From Shinella sp. H4-D48 (lineage in GTDB: Bacteria > Pseudomonadota > Alphaproteobacteria > Rhizobiales > Rhizobiaceae), in contig NZ_CP093338.1 in assembly GCF_022637395.1 (NCBI RefSeq), positions 496,001 through 560,000 of the forward strand: 64,000 bases of DNA, written 5' to 3'. This document shows, in pieces, positions 37,436-46,507 of this stretch (the stretch's first letter is position 1; each line of letters opens with the position of its first letter). The notes under the pieces are model-generated. The model did no database searches. It was given only the letters and a program-made list of their open reading frames with translations, and had not been told where the DNA came from. The translations under genes and the position numbers were made by a program.

Positions 37436-38341
37436 GTGGCAGGCCTTCACCAGAACAGATCCGGCGAAATGGAGGTATTCGTTCGCGTGGTCGAATTAGG
37501 TGGCTTCTCGCCGGCAGCGCGCGCCGAGAAAATGACACCCTCGGCGGTAAGCAAACTGATCTCCCGGCTCGAGACCCGGCTCGGAGCGCGATTGCTCAAC
37601 CGCTCCACGCGACAGTTGCTGCTTACGCCGGAAGGGTGTGCCTTCTACGAGCGCGCAACTCGCATCCTTGCCGACATCGAGGACGCCGAGCATGCAGCCG
37701 GCGCCGGCGAACAGGCGATGGGCCGCGTGCGGATTAACACGAGCGCTTCCTATTTCAATCATATCCTCGCGCCCGTCCTGCCGGAATTTCTCGCGCTGCA
37801 TCCGGGGGTGACGCTAGACATTACCCAGACCGACGTTGTGGTCGACCTGCTGGCCGAGCGCACCGACGTCGCGATCCGCGCCGGGCCGCTCAAAAGCTCA
37901 AGCCTCATCGCCCGCAAGCTCGGCGAGACGGCCCTCACCATCGTCGCCGCTCCGGCCTATCTGGAACGCTACGGCGAACCACGCTCCATCGCCGAGCTCG
38001 AATCCCACACGCGCCTTGGTTTCGGCTATGTGCGCGCTATCGATGGCTGGCCACTCGTTGAGAATGGAGAGACGAACGTCGTGCCGACGACCAGTCGTGT
38101 GCAGGCAAGCGACGGAGAAGCGCTGCGCCGTCTCGCCCTAGCGGGCGTCGGTCTTGCACGCCTCGCCTCTTTCACCGTGCGCGAGGACATCGCCGCAGGG
38201 CGGCTATCATCGGTTCTTGAACCGCTCAACTCCGGCGATACGGAAGCCTTCCATGCCGTCTATATCGGCCAGGGCGGCCCCCTGCCGTCGCGCGTGCGGG
38301 TCCTGATGGATTTTCTTACCGCACGCGCTCGCGTGAACTAG
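37436..38341 (+). CDS. LysR-family transcriptional regulator
   Basis: The 301-residue protein has the LysR helix-turn-helix (MEVFVRVVELGGFSPAARAE, SAVSKLISRLETRLGARLLN) and an effector domain with VRINTSASYFNHILAPVLPE and TDVAIRAGPLKSSSLIARKL. The frame opens at a TTG (37406), but GTG 37436 follows AAGGAC and gives a normal N-terminus. It is divergent from the SGNH esterase/aldo-keto reductase pair, the probable target. Confidence 0.9.
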   Translation: MAGLHQNRSGEMEVFVRVVELGGFSPAARAEKMTPSAVSKLISRLETRLGARLLNRSTRQLLLTPEGCAFYERATRILADIEDAEHAAGAGEQAMGRVRINTSASYFNHILAPVLPEFLALHPGVTLDITQTDVVVDLLAERTDVAIRAGPLKSSSLIARKLGETALTIVAAPAYLERYGEPRSIAELESHTRLGFGYVRAIDGWPLVENGETNVVPTTSRVQASDGEALRRLALAGVGLARLASFTVREDIAAGRLSSVLEPLNSGDTEAFHAVYIGQGGPLPSRVRVLMDFLTARARVN

Positions 38342-38755
38342 AGGCTCACACGAACTGGAGACACCGCCCAGACAAGGTGGTCATGTTGCTCACGACGCAT
38401 TTCAGTGCTTCCGAACCGGAAGAAAGCCCGCTTGCCTCATAATATCCACATGTCGGCTGGCCGCGCGCTGCGCTGCCAGCGCACCAGTGATCAGTGTGCC
38501 TCAAGGCGGTGATGCCGCAATGGAACTGGGCAACTGGAAAGGTCCATCAGCCTTGCGGATCGGCAAACATACCCTCCCGGCCCTCACTATCGCTGACGCG
38601 TGTTGCCAAGATTGGGTTTGACTGCCGCACTCGCCGCTGAAACTTTAGCGCGGCCAGCTTCGGACGTCCGGAACAAAGGCCGCGAAGCGAGGTTCTCGCA
38701 ACTACCAGCGCATGCACCTCAGATGCTTGAGGAGCTTCCGACCGCAGGATATGCC
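38342..38755. other. 414-bp gap before treZ
   Basis: No promoter, repeat or RNA was recognised. From 38600 the treZ frame is already open; starts at 38600 or 38723 would lengthen the protein by 52 or 11 residues, so part of this gap could be coding. Confidence 0.4.
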
Positions 38756-40717
38756 ATGAATGCGACTCGCGCGGCCTATGTGAAAATACAACGCCGGTAT
38801 CCGATCGGCGCCGAAATCGTCGGCGGCTGCGTATCGTTCCGGGTTTGGGCGCCGGCGCAGGAGCGCATGTCGCTCCTGCTGGAAAACGGGCGCGAGCATG
38901 CGATGCACGAGGAGCTGGATGGCTATTTCCGCCTCGATATCGACGGTCTTGCAGCTGGCAGCCTTTATCGATTCAAGTTTGATGGCAACGCCGATCCCGC
39001 CGCCGATCCCGCATCGCGTTTCCAGCCGGACGGACCTAGCGGCAATTCGATGGTGATCGATCCAAGCAGCTTTTCATGGTGCGATGACAAATGGCCGGGC
39101 ATTTCCCCCCAAGGCCAGGTCCTATACGAGATCCATATCGGGACTTTCACACTGGAAGGAAGCTACGCGGCCGCGGCGGAGAAGCTCCCCTTGCTGAAAG
39201 AGAGCGGCATCACATGCTTGGAACTCATGCCGCTAAACGAATTCTGCGGTGTATTTGGATGGGGTTACGACGGGGTCTTGCCCTATGCGCCAACGCGGCT
39301 CTACGGCAAGCCGGATGACCTGCGCTCGTTCATCGATACCGCACACGGCCTAGGGATGGGCGTTATCCTCGATGTTGTCTACAACCACTTCGGGTTCGGA
39401 GACCGCTTTCAGGATTTCACGCCGGACTATTTTACCAAGCGCTATTGGAACGATTGGGGCAACGCGATCAACTTCGACGGCGACAACAGCGCCGGCGTGC
39501 GTGAATATTTCGCGAAGAATGCCGCCTACTGGATCGACGAATATCATTTCGACGGCCTGCGCCTCGATGCAACGCAAGCGCTCTACGATTCCAGCGACGA
39601 GCACATCATCGAAGTGATCGGCCGCGAGGCACGTGCAGCGGCCGGCAAAAAGTCAATCTATCTCATCGCCGAAAACGAGCCGCAGGATACGCGCCTTGTT
39701 CGCGGAGCGCAAAACCATGGCTACGGTCTCGACGCGCTTTGGAACGACGATTTCCATCATTCAGCCATGGTGGCGCTGACCGGGCGAAACGAGGCCTATT
39801 ACCACGATCACCTCGGCCGGGCGCAGGAGTTCGTCTCGGCGGCCAAATACGGCTATCTTTTTCAGGGTCAGCGCTATGACTGGCAGGACGCCCCACGCGG
39901 TCAACCGGGCTTCGATCTTGCGCCAACCAATTTCGTTCACTTCCTTCAAAACCATGACCAGATCGCCAATTCGGGGTCGGGCGCACGTCTCGACAGGCTT
40001 GCGTCGCCCGCGCGCGTTCGCGCACTAACAGCCTTACTCCTTCTGGGGCCGCAAACACCGATGCTATTTCAGGGGCAGGAATTCGGCGCATCCAGCCCGT
40101 TTTATTACTTTGCAGATCAGTCCGGCACGCTGGTTGATGTTGTCCGCGAAGGTCGAGTTGAGTTCCTGAAGCAATTTCCGAGTTTGCGGGATGAGGCCTT
40201 CGGTGCGTCGATGCCCGTTCCTGCAGACGCTTCGACATTCGAATGTTGCAAGCTCAACTGGTCGGAGCGGGATACCAACGACCCTGTCGTGGCATTGCAC
40301 AGGGATCTGCTCGCTCTGCGCCGCCGGACCAGCGTATTGTCGACCGGCGGGAGAGGCCCGCGTGCTGCGTTTGATGGCAGCGTACTGGACGGGTCGGCAT
40401 TTCTTCTAAGGTTCTTCTCCTCCGAACCGCAGGACGAACGACTGCTTCTGATCAACCTTGGTGGAGACCTTTCAGTGGCAAGTCTGGCCGAACCGTTGTT
40501 TTCGCCACCAGCCGGCCATCAATGGTCAGTCGAATGGTCGAGCGATGAAATCATCTACGGCGGTGGTGGCCGGCGGCCACTCGATTTCCAGAGGCGATGG
40601 ACGCTTGGCGCCGATAGCGCTCTGCTTCTGCGTCCCCTGCCCGCGCAACGCCGCGGCATCCCCGACCGAGAAGAACTGTCTGCCTGGCAGGGCATGATTT
40701 CAAACATGAGCCCATGA
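38756..40717 (+). CDS. treZ: Malto-oligosyltrehalose trehalohydrolase
   Basis: The 653-residue GH13 enzyme has an N-terminal isoamylase-like beta domain (IVGGCVSFRVWAPAQERMSL), then the barrel: DVVYNHFG, FDGLRLDATQAL (nucleophile Asp), IAENEPQD (acid/base Glu), FLQNHDQIAN (third Asp). The motif LMPLNEFCGVFGWGYDGVLP is typical of TreZ. It releases trehalose from maltooligosyl-trehalose. The usual partner TreY is not adjacent. ATG 38756 has AGGA 7 bases upstream. Confidence 0.93.
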   Translation: MNATRAAYVKIQRRYPIGAEIVGGCVSFRVWAPAQERMSLLLENGREHAMHEELDGYFRLDIDGLAAGSLYRFKFDGNADPAADPASRFQPDGPSGNSMVIDPSSFSWCDDKWPGISPQGQVLYEIHIGTFTLEGSYAAAAEKLPLLKESGITCLELMPLNEFCGVFGWGYDGVLPYAPTRLYGKPDDLRSFIDTAHGLGMGVILDVVYNHFGFGDRFQDFTPDYFTKRYWNDWGNAINFDGDNSAGVREYFAKNAAYWIDEYHFDGLRLDATQALYDSSDEHIIEVIGREARAAAGKKSIYLIAENEPQDTRLVRGAQNHGYGLDALWNDDFHHSAMVALTGRNEAYYHDHLGRAQEFVSAAKYGYLFQGQRYDWQDAPRGQPGFDLAPTNFVHFLQNHDQIANSGSGARLDRLASPARVRALTALLLLGPQTPMLFQGQEFGASSPFYYFADQSGTLVDVVREGRVEFLKQFPSLRDEAFGASMPVPADASTFECCKLNWSERDTNDPVVALHRDLLALRRRTSVLSTGGRGPRAAFDGSVLDGSAFLLRFFSSEPQDERLLLINLGGDLSVASLAEPLFSPPAGHQWSVEWSSDEIIYGGGGRRPLDFQRRWTLGADSALLLRPLPAQRRGIPDREELSAWQGMISNMSP

Positions 40718-40951
40718 GAAAAAGCGCCGCCGACCTTCCCGTGCTCGTTTGCATTTTCGCTTGGGATCGATTGATGCCATCGGATCGCATATCGGTATGC
40801 TATATCACATTGCGGGAGCGTCCGGCTTGACGTGTTTAGCGAGACCGCATGAGTTACTGCCGCTTGCTGGCCAGCAAAACGGTGCTAAAAGAATTTTCGG
40901 AAAGTTTGACGCCGTTGTGAGCGTCCGGAAATCGGCGAGTAGAAAAGGCCC

Positions 40952-41719
40952 ATGATGCCGGTAAGTGAAAATGCCAGAGCGGGAGACAGCCAGTCGATTT
41001 CGAAGGCGGTTGCGGTTCTCAAGGCGGTGGCTGACCGACCGGGATGCAGCCTCGGCGAAATTGCGAAGCAGACGGGAATGCCTCGTTCCACCGTGCAACG
41101 GCTCGTCAATTCGCTCAACAATGAAGGTTTGCTGACCAAGAATTTCGGGCATCAGGGCATCTATCTCGGCATGGAACTGGCGCGACTTGGCGCCCGTGTT
41201 CATCTCGACGCGCGCACGCTTCTGCGCCCCTTCATGGAAAAACTCCATGAGGAGACCGGTGACAATATCGATCTTACTGCTCTCGAACACGGCAAGGTCG
41301 TCGTCATCGATCAGATTGCGTCTAACGAGCAGATACGGGTCATTTCATTTGTCGGCAAGCAGCACCCCATCCACTGCACGGCTAATGGTAAAGCCCATCT
41401 CAGCCTGTTGAACCCTGAGGACGCCGAAAAGCTCCTTAAGGAAGGTATGACGCAATTGACCAGGAATACGATTGTGGACAGCAAGGTTCTTATGGCGCAG
41501 GTCGCGGCGTTCAGGGAGATTGGCCTCTTCATTGATCGCGAGGAATTCGGCGAGGATGCCTGCGCGATGGCGACCACTCTTCCATCGATCGGCGGACGGC
41601 AGCTAACGATTTCGATTGCTGCGCCCCGCGCCCGGTTCAATCGCAAGGAAGAACACATAAAGACAGCCCTGCTCGCGTTCCGACGCGACGTCCAGCAAAC
41701 CTTCGGCACATCTATCTAG
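40952..41719 (+). CDS. IclR-family transcriptional regulator
   Basis: The 255-residue protein has an N-terminal winged helix (SISKAVAVLKAVADRPGCSL, GMPRSTVQRLVNSLNNEGLL) and an IclR effector domain (ISFVGKQHPIHCTANGKAHL, IDREEFGEDACAMATTLPSI). IclR proteins commonly govern aromatic catabolism (PobR, PcaR, HmgR types). It stands 350 bp before the hpaH/hpaI group on the same strand and is the likely regulator of that unit through the palindrome at 41997. Confidence 0.93.
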   Translation: MMPVSENARAGDSQSISKAVAVLKAVADRPGCSLGEIAKQTGMPRSTVQRLVNSLNNEGLLTKNFGHQGIYLGMELARLGARVHLDARTLLRPFMEKLHEETGDNIDLTALEHGKVVVIDQIASNEQIRVISFVGKQHPIHCTANGKAHLSLLNPEDAEKLLKEGMTQLTRNTIVDSKVLMAQVAAFREIGLFIDREEFGEDACAMATTLPSIGGRQLTISIAAPRARFNRKEEHIKTALLAFRRDVQQTFGTSI

Positions 41720-42069
41720 TTTCTAAGGCATTGCCGCCGTCAGGAAGGCTTGCGATCGGCCTGTCCGTTCTGCAGGTATGAAGGGCCCACAATTTTTCAT
41801 CAGGGTCACAATCGACCTCATGGCGTGTCACAAGACCATCGGCTTTGGTCGACTCGCCTGCCCTCTTCAATCTCCGATCCGTGACGCTGCATTAAATCAA
41901 CCGTCAAACACGAACTCTCCGCTGACGAGATCACGGAAGGCGAACGTGCAACGCGCGCTTGACAGACCGTCAACGCTCTGTTCATCTATAAGTACAGTGT
42001 ATCAAATAATGATACACATGGGAGGCGCCGGGGAGGCTCCCGGTCCAGTATCTTAAAGGGAGGAACCTC
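41720..42069 (+). promoter_or_regulatory. Promoter region with perfect palindrome at 41997-42017
   Basis: A TTGACA (41959-41964) is followed by TATAAG (41987-41992; spacing 22, long), and then by GTGTATCA-AATAA-TGATACAC, 8-bp arms with no mismatch. Placed just after a -10-like element and 53 bp before the start of the membrane protein gene, it is well placed for a repressor, probably the IclR upstream. Confidence 0.6.
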
Positions 42070-42504
42070 ATGCTACTCACGGCCAAAATTCTGCTGACCA
42101 TCGCCACGCTCGGCTACAGCGCCATTCCGTCACTCTTCGATTCCAATTCCACACACGTGACCAATCCATCCTATCCTGGCCACGCGCGCTTTCACGTCGT
42201 CTGGCAGGTATCGTCGTACGTCTATATCGCAGCCCTCTCGCTCTACCTGATCTGGACCGCCGGCACGGAAACCGCACCGCTGTGGATCGCGTCGATACTG
42301 GCAGGCGCGGCATATCTCGGTTTTTGGACGGCGGTGATTTTCCGTCCCGTTTACGGCGGCAAACTTGTGAGTGAGGTCAATCCTGTGCCGCCATTTGCCT
42401 GGAATGTTTTTGGCTGGAAGTTCCAGACGGATGCCAATGTCACCCTGTTCACACCGGCATTTCTTCTCGTCATCGCCGGCATGCTCGCCATTGCCTGTGT
42501 CTGA
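42070..42504 (+). CDS. Small four-helix membrane protein (DUF6640-like)
   Basis: The 144-residue protein has an N-terminal helix, then THVTNPSYPGHARFHVVWQV, a conserved-looking HARFH patch facing helix 2 (SYVYIAALSLYLIWTAG), and two more helices (LWIASILAGAAYLGFWTAVI, FLLVIAGMLAIACV). GGGAGG precedes the ATG. Family identity is from memory of the HARFH pattern and is moderate. Position at the head of the hpaHI unit suggests a role in handling an aromatic compound, but no function is known. Confidence 0.7.
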   Translation: MLLTAKILLTIATLGYSAIPSLFDSNSTHVTNPSYPGHARFHVVWQVSSYVYIAALSLYLIWTAGTETAPLWIASILAGAAYLGFWTAVIFRPVYGGKLVSEVNPVPPFAWNVFGWKFQTDANVTLFTPAFLLVIAGMLAIACV

Positions 42505-42565
42505 GGTGCCGCAGCAGAGGATTTTCCCAAGACTGTGCCCCTTTGCAATCATGTGAGATCTCAGA

Positions 42566-43348
42566 ATGTTATCGGAACACCAACGCCAAGCCGCAGCCGA
42601 AAGTCTCCTGGACGCCGAGAAGACGCGGATCGTCATCCCGCAACTTTCGAAGACTTATCCGCAGATGCAGATAGAAGACGCCTATGATGTCCAGCGGCGC
42701 TGGGCAGAAGGCCGCGTGGCCCAAGGCGCTCGCATTGTCGGCCGCAAGATCGGCCTGACCAGCAGAGCTATGCAACTCGCGTCCAAAATGACCGAACCGG
42801 ACTACGGCGTCATCCTGGACGACGCCCTGTTCAAGGATGGCGCCCGCATCTCAGCCGGCGCCTTCATCAAGCCTCGTCTCGAAACCGAACTGGCTTTCGT
42901 CATGGGCGAGGATCTGGCGGGGGCGGGATGCCAGATGCATGATGTGATGCGCGCCACGGAATTCGTTTCGCCCGCACTTGAGATCATAGATTATCGCACA
43001 GCAGTGCCACGCGCGATCGTCGACACGATTGCCGACAATGCAGCTTTTGGCGCGATCGTGATGGGAGGACGCATCTTCCGGCCTTTCGACATCGATGTAC
43101 GGTGGGTGGCAGCCACGCTATCCAAAAACGGCGTAATCGAGGAGTCGGGCGTCTCGGCGGCCATCATGGGCCATCCTGCCGCGGGCATTGCCTGGCTCGT
43201 CAACAAACTCGCCCCGCTCGGCGAAGGCTTGAAAAAGGGAGACATCGTGCTCGGAGGCTCCTTTACAAGGCCGGTCGATATCGAGTCCGGAGATGTCGTT
43301 TCCGCCGACTACGGCCCACTTGGGTCGATCGGCGTATCATTTGAGTGA
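42566..43348 (+). CDS. hpaH: 2-oxo-hept-3-ene-1,7-dioate hydratase
   Basis: The 260-residue protein matches HpaH across its length: YPQMQIEDAYDVQRRWAEGR, GRKIGLTSRAMQ, EPDYGVILDD, RLETELAFVMGEDL (metal-binding Glu), GGSFTRPVDIESGD and ADYGPLGSIGVSF. It hydrates 2-oxohept-3-enedioate to 4-hydroxy-2-oxoheptanedioate, the substrate of HpaI encoded 8 bp downstream. The MhpD-type hydratases share the fold, but the residues here favour HpaH. Confidence 0.9.
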   Translation: MLSEHQRQAAAESLLDAEKTRIVIPQLSKTYPQMQIEDAYDVQRRWAEGRVAQGARIVGRKIGLTSRAMQLASKMTEPDYGVILDDALFKDGARISAGAFIKPRLETELAFVMGEDLAGAGCQMHDVMRATEFVSPALEIIDYRTAVPRAIVDTIADNAAFGAIVMGGRIFRPFDIDVRWVAATLSKNGVIEESGVSAAIMGHPAAGIAWLVNKLAPLGEGLKKGDIVLGGSFTRPVDIESGDVVSADYGPLGSIGVSFE

Positions 43349-43356
43349 GGGTACCA

Positions 43357-44121
43357 ATGCCTGGGAATATCTTCAAAAGCAGACTTTATGAGGGAAGGCC
43401 CCAGTTTGGACTTTGGTGCACGCTCTCCAATTCCTTCGCCGCCGAGGTCGTGGCAGGCGCCGGATATGACTGGTTGCTGCTCGACACAGAACATTCGCCG
43501 GGCGATCCGCTGACGGTGCTGCCACAGCTCCAGGTTATCGCCGGTTACCCATCGGTGTCGTCGCTGGTGCGGCCTGCGGCCAATGACCCGGTACTCATCA
43601 AGCGTTTTCTCGATGCGGGTGCGCAGACCCTTCTCATACCCTATGTGCAGACGGCAGACGAGGCGAGAGCGGCCGTCGCCGCGACCCGTTATCCGCCGCA
43701 CGGTATCCGGGGCGTGTCTGCATTGACCAGGGCGACCCGCTTTGGCCGTGAAAAAGCATACTTCGAAAACGCGCAAGTCGACATCTGCGTCATTGTTCAA
43801 ATTGAAACACAGCTCGCGCTCGACAACCTCGAGAGTATCGCTGCCGTTGAGGGTGTCGACGCCTTGTTCGTCGGGCCAGCCGATCTTGCAGCTAGTCTTG
43901 GCTTTGGCGCAAACCAGATGCACCCGGACATGCGAAGCGAGGTCGTCAAAACGATCAGCCGCATCAAGGCAACTGGCAAACCGGCGGGCCTCTTGACCAG
44001 CGATGCAGTGCTTCAGAAAGCGGCATTGTCATCCGGCATAAATTTTCTCGCCGTGGGCGTCGACGCGGGTCTTCTTGCCAGATCCTCAGAAGCACTGCTC
44101 GTACAGGTGAACTCGCTCTAG
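43357..44121 (+). CDS. hpaI: 4-hydroxy-2-oxoheptanedioate aldolase
   Basis: The 254-residue class II aldolase matches HpaI: GRPQFGLWCTLSNSFAAEVV, AGYDWLLLDTEHSP, RYPPHGIRGVSA, VQIETQLALDNLESIAAVEG, VDALFVGPADLAASLG. It cleaves 4-hydroxy-2-oxoheptanedioate to pyruvate and succinate semialdehyde using a divalent metal (Glu in QIET and the downstream Asp). ATG 43357 follows GTGAGG; a GTG at 43345 is a weaker alternative. Confidence 0.91.
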   Translation: MPGNIFKSRLYEGRPQFGLWCTLSNSFAAEVVAGAGYDWLLLDTEHSPGDPLTVLPQLQVIAGYPSVSSLVRPAANDPVLIKRFLDAGAQTLLIPYVQTADEARAAVAATRYPPHGIRGVSALTRATRFGREKAYFENAQVDICVIVQIETQLALDNLESIAAVEGVDALFVGPADLAASLGFGANQMHPDMRSEVVKTISRIKATGKPAGLLTSDAVLQKAALSSGINFLAVGVDAGLLARSSEALLVQVNSL

Positions 44122-44493
44122 AATGGGCGGCTGACAGAGCCCTGTACAGGGTCAGGACATACATTTCCGTGGTTTGCAGCCGCGAGAATTTTCGTTTCTT
44201 TTCAAAAGGAAACAGGAAATATTTCTGTAATTTAAAAGCGCCTTGAAATGGAAAAATCGTTGATGTTCCGCAATTTTCATGTTGACGCAATGATGAAAAA
44301 TAATAGACTTAATTACAGATCAACACACATTAACAAGCCCACGCATTCATGTCGCGGAAGATGAATTAAACGTCCGCACTATGCGGTGACGTGCGGTTTC
44401 GCGCTGCCTGAAGAACGATTGATCACCGATACCAGTCACCCGGGGTCGCCTTCGGGGGATGGTGACTTGCTGCCAAAAAAGGGGAACACTATT
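44122..44493 (+). promoter_or_regulatory. 372-bp upstream region of the second Liv-type transporter
   Basis: It contains a 12-bp perfect palindrome CCCTGTACAGGG (44140-44151) flanked by CTGA/TCAG, and a second near-palindrome GTTTCTTTTCAAAAGGAAAC (44194-44213, one extra base). The rest up to 44330 is AT-rich. A promoter for the transporter is likely here, though no clean -35/-10 pair was fixed. Confidence 0.5.
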
Positions 44494-45747
44494 ATGGCCG
44501 GCACTATCAGCATGAAGAGAATTCTCGCAAGCACCTGTCTGCTTTCCGCGCTGAGCGCTGGTCATGCGCTGGCGGCCGAATGTAGCATCAGCATCGGCCG
44601 TGTCGTGCCGATAACTGGCCCACTCGCCGATGTCACAAAAGACACGCCATGGGTCGATGAAAACAAAATAAAGCCGATTAATGATGCCGGCGGCCTGAAG
44701 GTCGGCGATGAACTGTGCAAGATCAACTACAAGATCTACGACAGTAAGAGTACCGTCGCCGGCTCCGCGGATGCCGCCACGCAGGCCATCCTTCAGGACA
44801 AGGTGGATTTCCTGATTGCCCAGGGCACGCCCGATACGACGAACGCGCCATCCGATCTCTGCGAACGCAACAAAATCCCCTGTGTCGTCACCGGCGTGCC
44901 GATTGAAGCCTGGCTTCTCGGCCCGGACGGAAAGCCCAAGGAATACAAATACACGTTTGCGTTCTACTTCTCTGTTGGCGATCTGGTGAAAAACCATCTC
45001 GGGATGATCAAGGCCCTACCTGGCGGATTCAATGGCAAGATCGGCTATCTTTATCCGAACGACGCCGACGGCACGGTCTTCGCCAAGATATTCGACCCGG
45101 TCTTCAAACAGGAAGGGTGGACGCCCGTCGACCCCGGCCGCTTCCAGCAGGGACTGCCTGACTTCTCGTCGCTGATCAACCAGTTCAAACGCAATCATGT
45201 CGAGGTCGTCACCGGCGTGCTTGCCCCGCCCGACATGCAGAATTATCTGCAACAGGCTGCGCAGGCCGGCTTCAAGCCGAAAATGTACATCATCGACAAG
45301 GGAACGGGTTATCCCGAGCCGATGGCAGCACTTGGTGAAGCCGGCTATGGCCTGCTGTCGGTGAATTTCTGGTCTCCTGCCTATCCGGGCAACTCGACAT
45401 ATGGCGGCTATGATGGCCAGACGCTTGTTGACCGTTATGAGGAGGCCACCGGCAAGCCTTACGTCCCTCCGCTGGGCTATGATGATGCGTCCTACGACGT
45501 GCTGCTGAGTGCGATCCAGCGCGCCGGGACGAAGGACCGGGACGCCGTGCTGGCGGCACTCAAGACAACGAAGCTTGATACGGTCGATGGTCCGATTGCA
45601 TTCAACAGCCAAAACTATTCGGTCCAGCCGCTTGCCGGCGCGCAATGGCGCTTCGACGAAGCAACGGGCAAGATCGTCAAGGAGACCGTCTTCAACGAGG
45701 TCTATCCTTCGGTCAAGAAAACCGGCGAGATGAAGCTCTACGAATAG
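44494..45747 (+). CDS. Branched-chain-type ABC transporter substrate-binding protein
   Basis: The 417-residue protein has a signal peptide (MKRILASTCLLSALSAGHALA) and a type I binding fold (CSISIGRVVPITGPLADVTK, KINYKIYDSKSTVAGSADAA, LIAQGTPDTTNAPSDLCERN). It leads binding protein, ATPase, ATPase, permease, permease, hydrolase, hydrolase. Relatives bind aromatic acids, amides or hydrophobic amino acids. Context with ring dioxygenase and arylformamidase-like genes favours an aromatic ligand. Confidence 0.92.
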   Translation: MAGTISMKRILASTCLLSALSAGHALAAECSISIGRVVPITGPLADVTKDTPWVDENKIKPINDAGGLKVGDELCKINYKIYDSKSTVAGSADAATQAILQDKVDFLIAQGTPDTTNAPSDLCERNKIPCVVTGVPIEAWLLGPDGKPKEYKYTFAFYFSVGDLVKNHLGMIKALPGGFNGKIGYLYPNDADGTVFAKIFDPVFKQEGWTPVDPGRFQQGLPDFSSLINQFKRNHVEVVTGVLAPPDMQNYLQQAAQAGFKPKMYIIDKGTGYPEPMAALGEAGYGLLSVNFWSPAYPGNSTYGGYDGQTLVDRYEEATGKPYVPPLGYDDASYDVLLSAIQRAGTKDRDAVLAALKTTKLDTVDGPIAFNSQNYSVQPLAGAQWRFDEATGKIVKETVFNEVYPSVKKTGEMKLYE

Positions 45748-45788
45748 GACGTCTTCGATCTGCGAAATTCCAGAGCGGAGACGCATCT

Positions 45789-46505
45789 ATGACGAGAATT
45801 CTCGAAGTCACCAACCTGACGAAGTCCTTCGGCGCGCTCACCGTGGCGAAGGACGTCAGCTTCGATGTCGCGGAAGGTGAAGTGCTCGGCGTGATCGGTC
45901 CGAACGGAGCCGGAAAGACAACTCTTTTCGGCATGCTGTCCGGTCATATCACACCTTCGTCGGGGACGGTTCGGTTTGGCGGCAAGGACATTACCACCAC
46001 ACCGCCGCATCGCCGGGCTCAGTTGGGCATCGGAAGAACCTACCAGGTGCCGAAGCCTTTCGGGCAGATGACCGTGGAGCAGAACCTCCGGGTTGCCGCG
46101 ACATTTGCCGGTCAGATGGACCAGCGTACCGCCGATCAATGGATCGGCGAGACGCTGGCCCTCACAGGGCTTTCCGCGCACGCCGGAGCGCTCGCTGGCG
46201 GCCTGCCGCTTCTGGTGCGCAAGCGCCACGAACTGGCCCGGGCGCTCGCCATGCGCCCGCGCCTGCTGCTGATCGACGAAGTGGCTGCGGGTCTGACCGA
46301 GGAGGAGGTCAGCGCCTTCATCACCATGGTCAAAAGCGTGCGTTCACTGGGCATCGCCGTCGTGTGGATCGAACACGTGATCCGGACCATGCTGACGGCG
46401 ACCGACCGGCTGATGGTTCTGGCGGACGGCCAGATCGTCGCCGTCGGCAGTCCCGAGCAGGTCATGGCGCTGCCCGAAACCCGCCGCATCTATCTGGGAG
46501 CCTGA
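45789..46505 (+). CDS. Branched-chain-type ABC transporter ATP-binding protein (LivG class)
   Basis: The 238-residue ATPase has Walker A GPNGAGKTT, GRTYQVPKPFGQMTVEQNLR, and Walker B LLLIDEVAAGLTEEE with VVWIEHV. The signature region reads LAGGLPLLVRKRHELARAL, a degenerate form in place of LSGGQ, found in LivG proteins that rely on the partner. ATG 45789 lies 41 bp after the binding protein. Confidence 0.92.
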   Translation: MTRILEVTNLTKSFGALTVAKDVSFDVAEGEVLGVIGPNGAGKTTLFGMLSGHITPSSGTVRFGGKDITTTPPHRRAQLGIGRTYQVPKPFGQMTVEQNLRVAATFAGQMDQRTADQWIGETLALTGLSAHAGALAGGLPLLVRKRHELARALAMRPRLLLIDEVAAGLTEEEVSAFITMVKSVRSLGIAVVWIEHVIRTMLTATDRLMVLADGQIVAVGSPEQVMALPETRRIYLGA

Positions 46506-46507
46506 CG

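Noticed and set aside
44131-44155. CCCTGTACAGGG palindrome as terminator of hpaI
   Set aside because: No usable loop for an RNA hairpin and no T-run follows; it is at most a protein-binding site.
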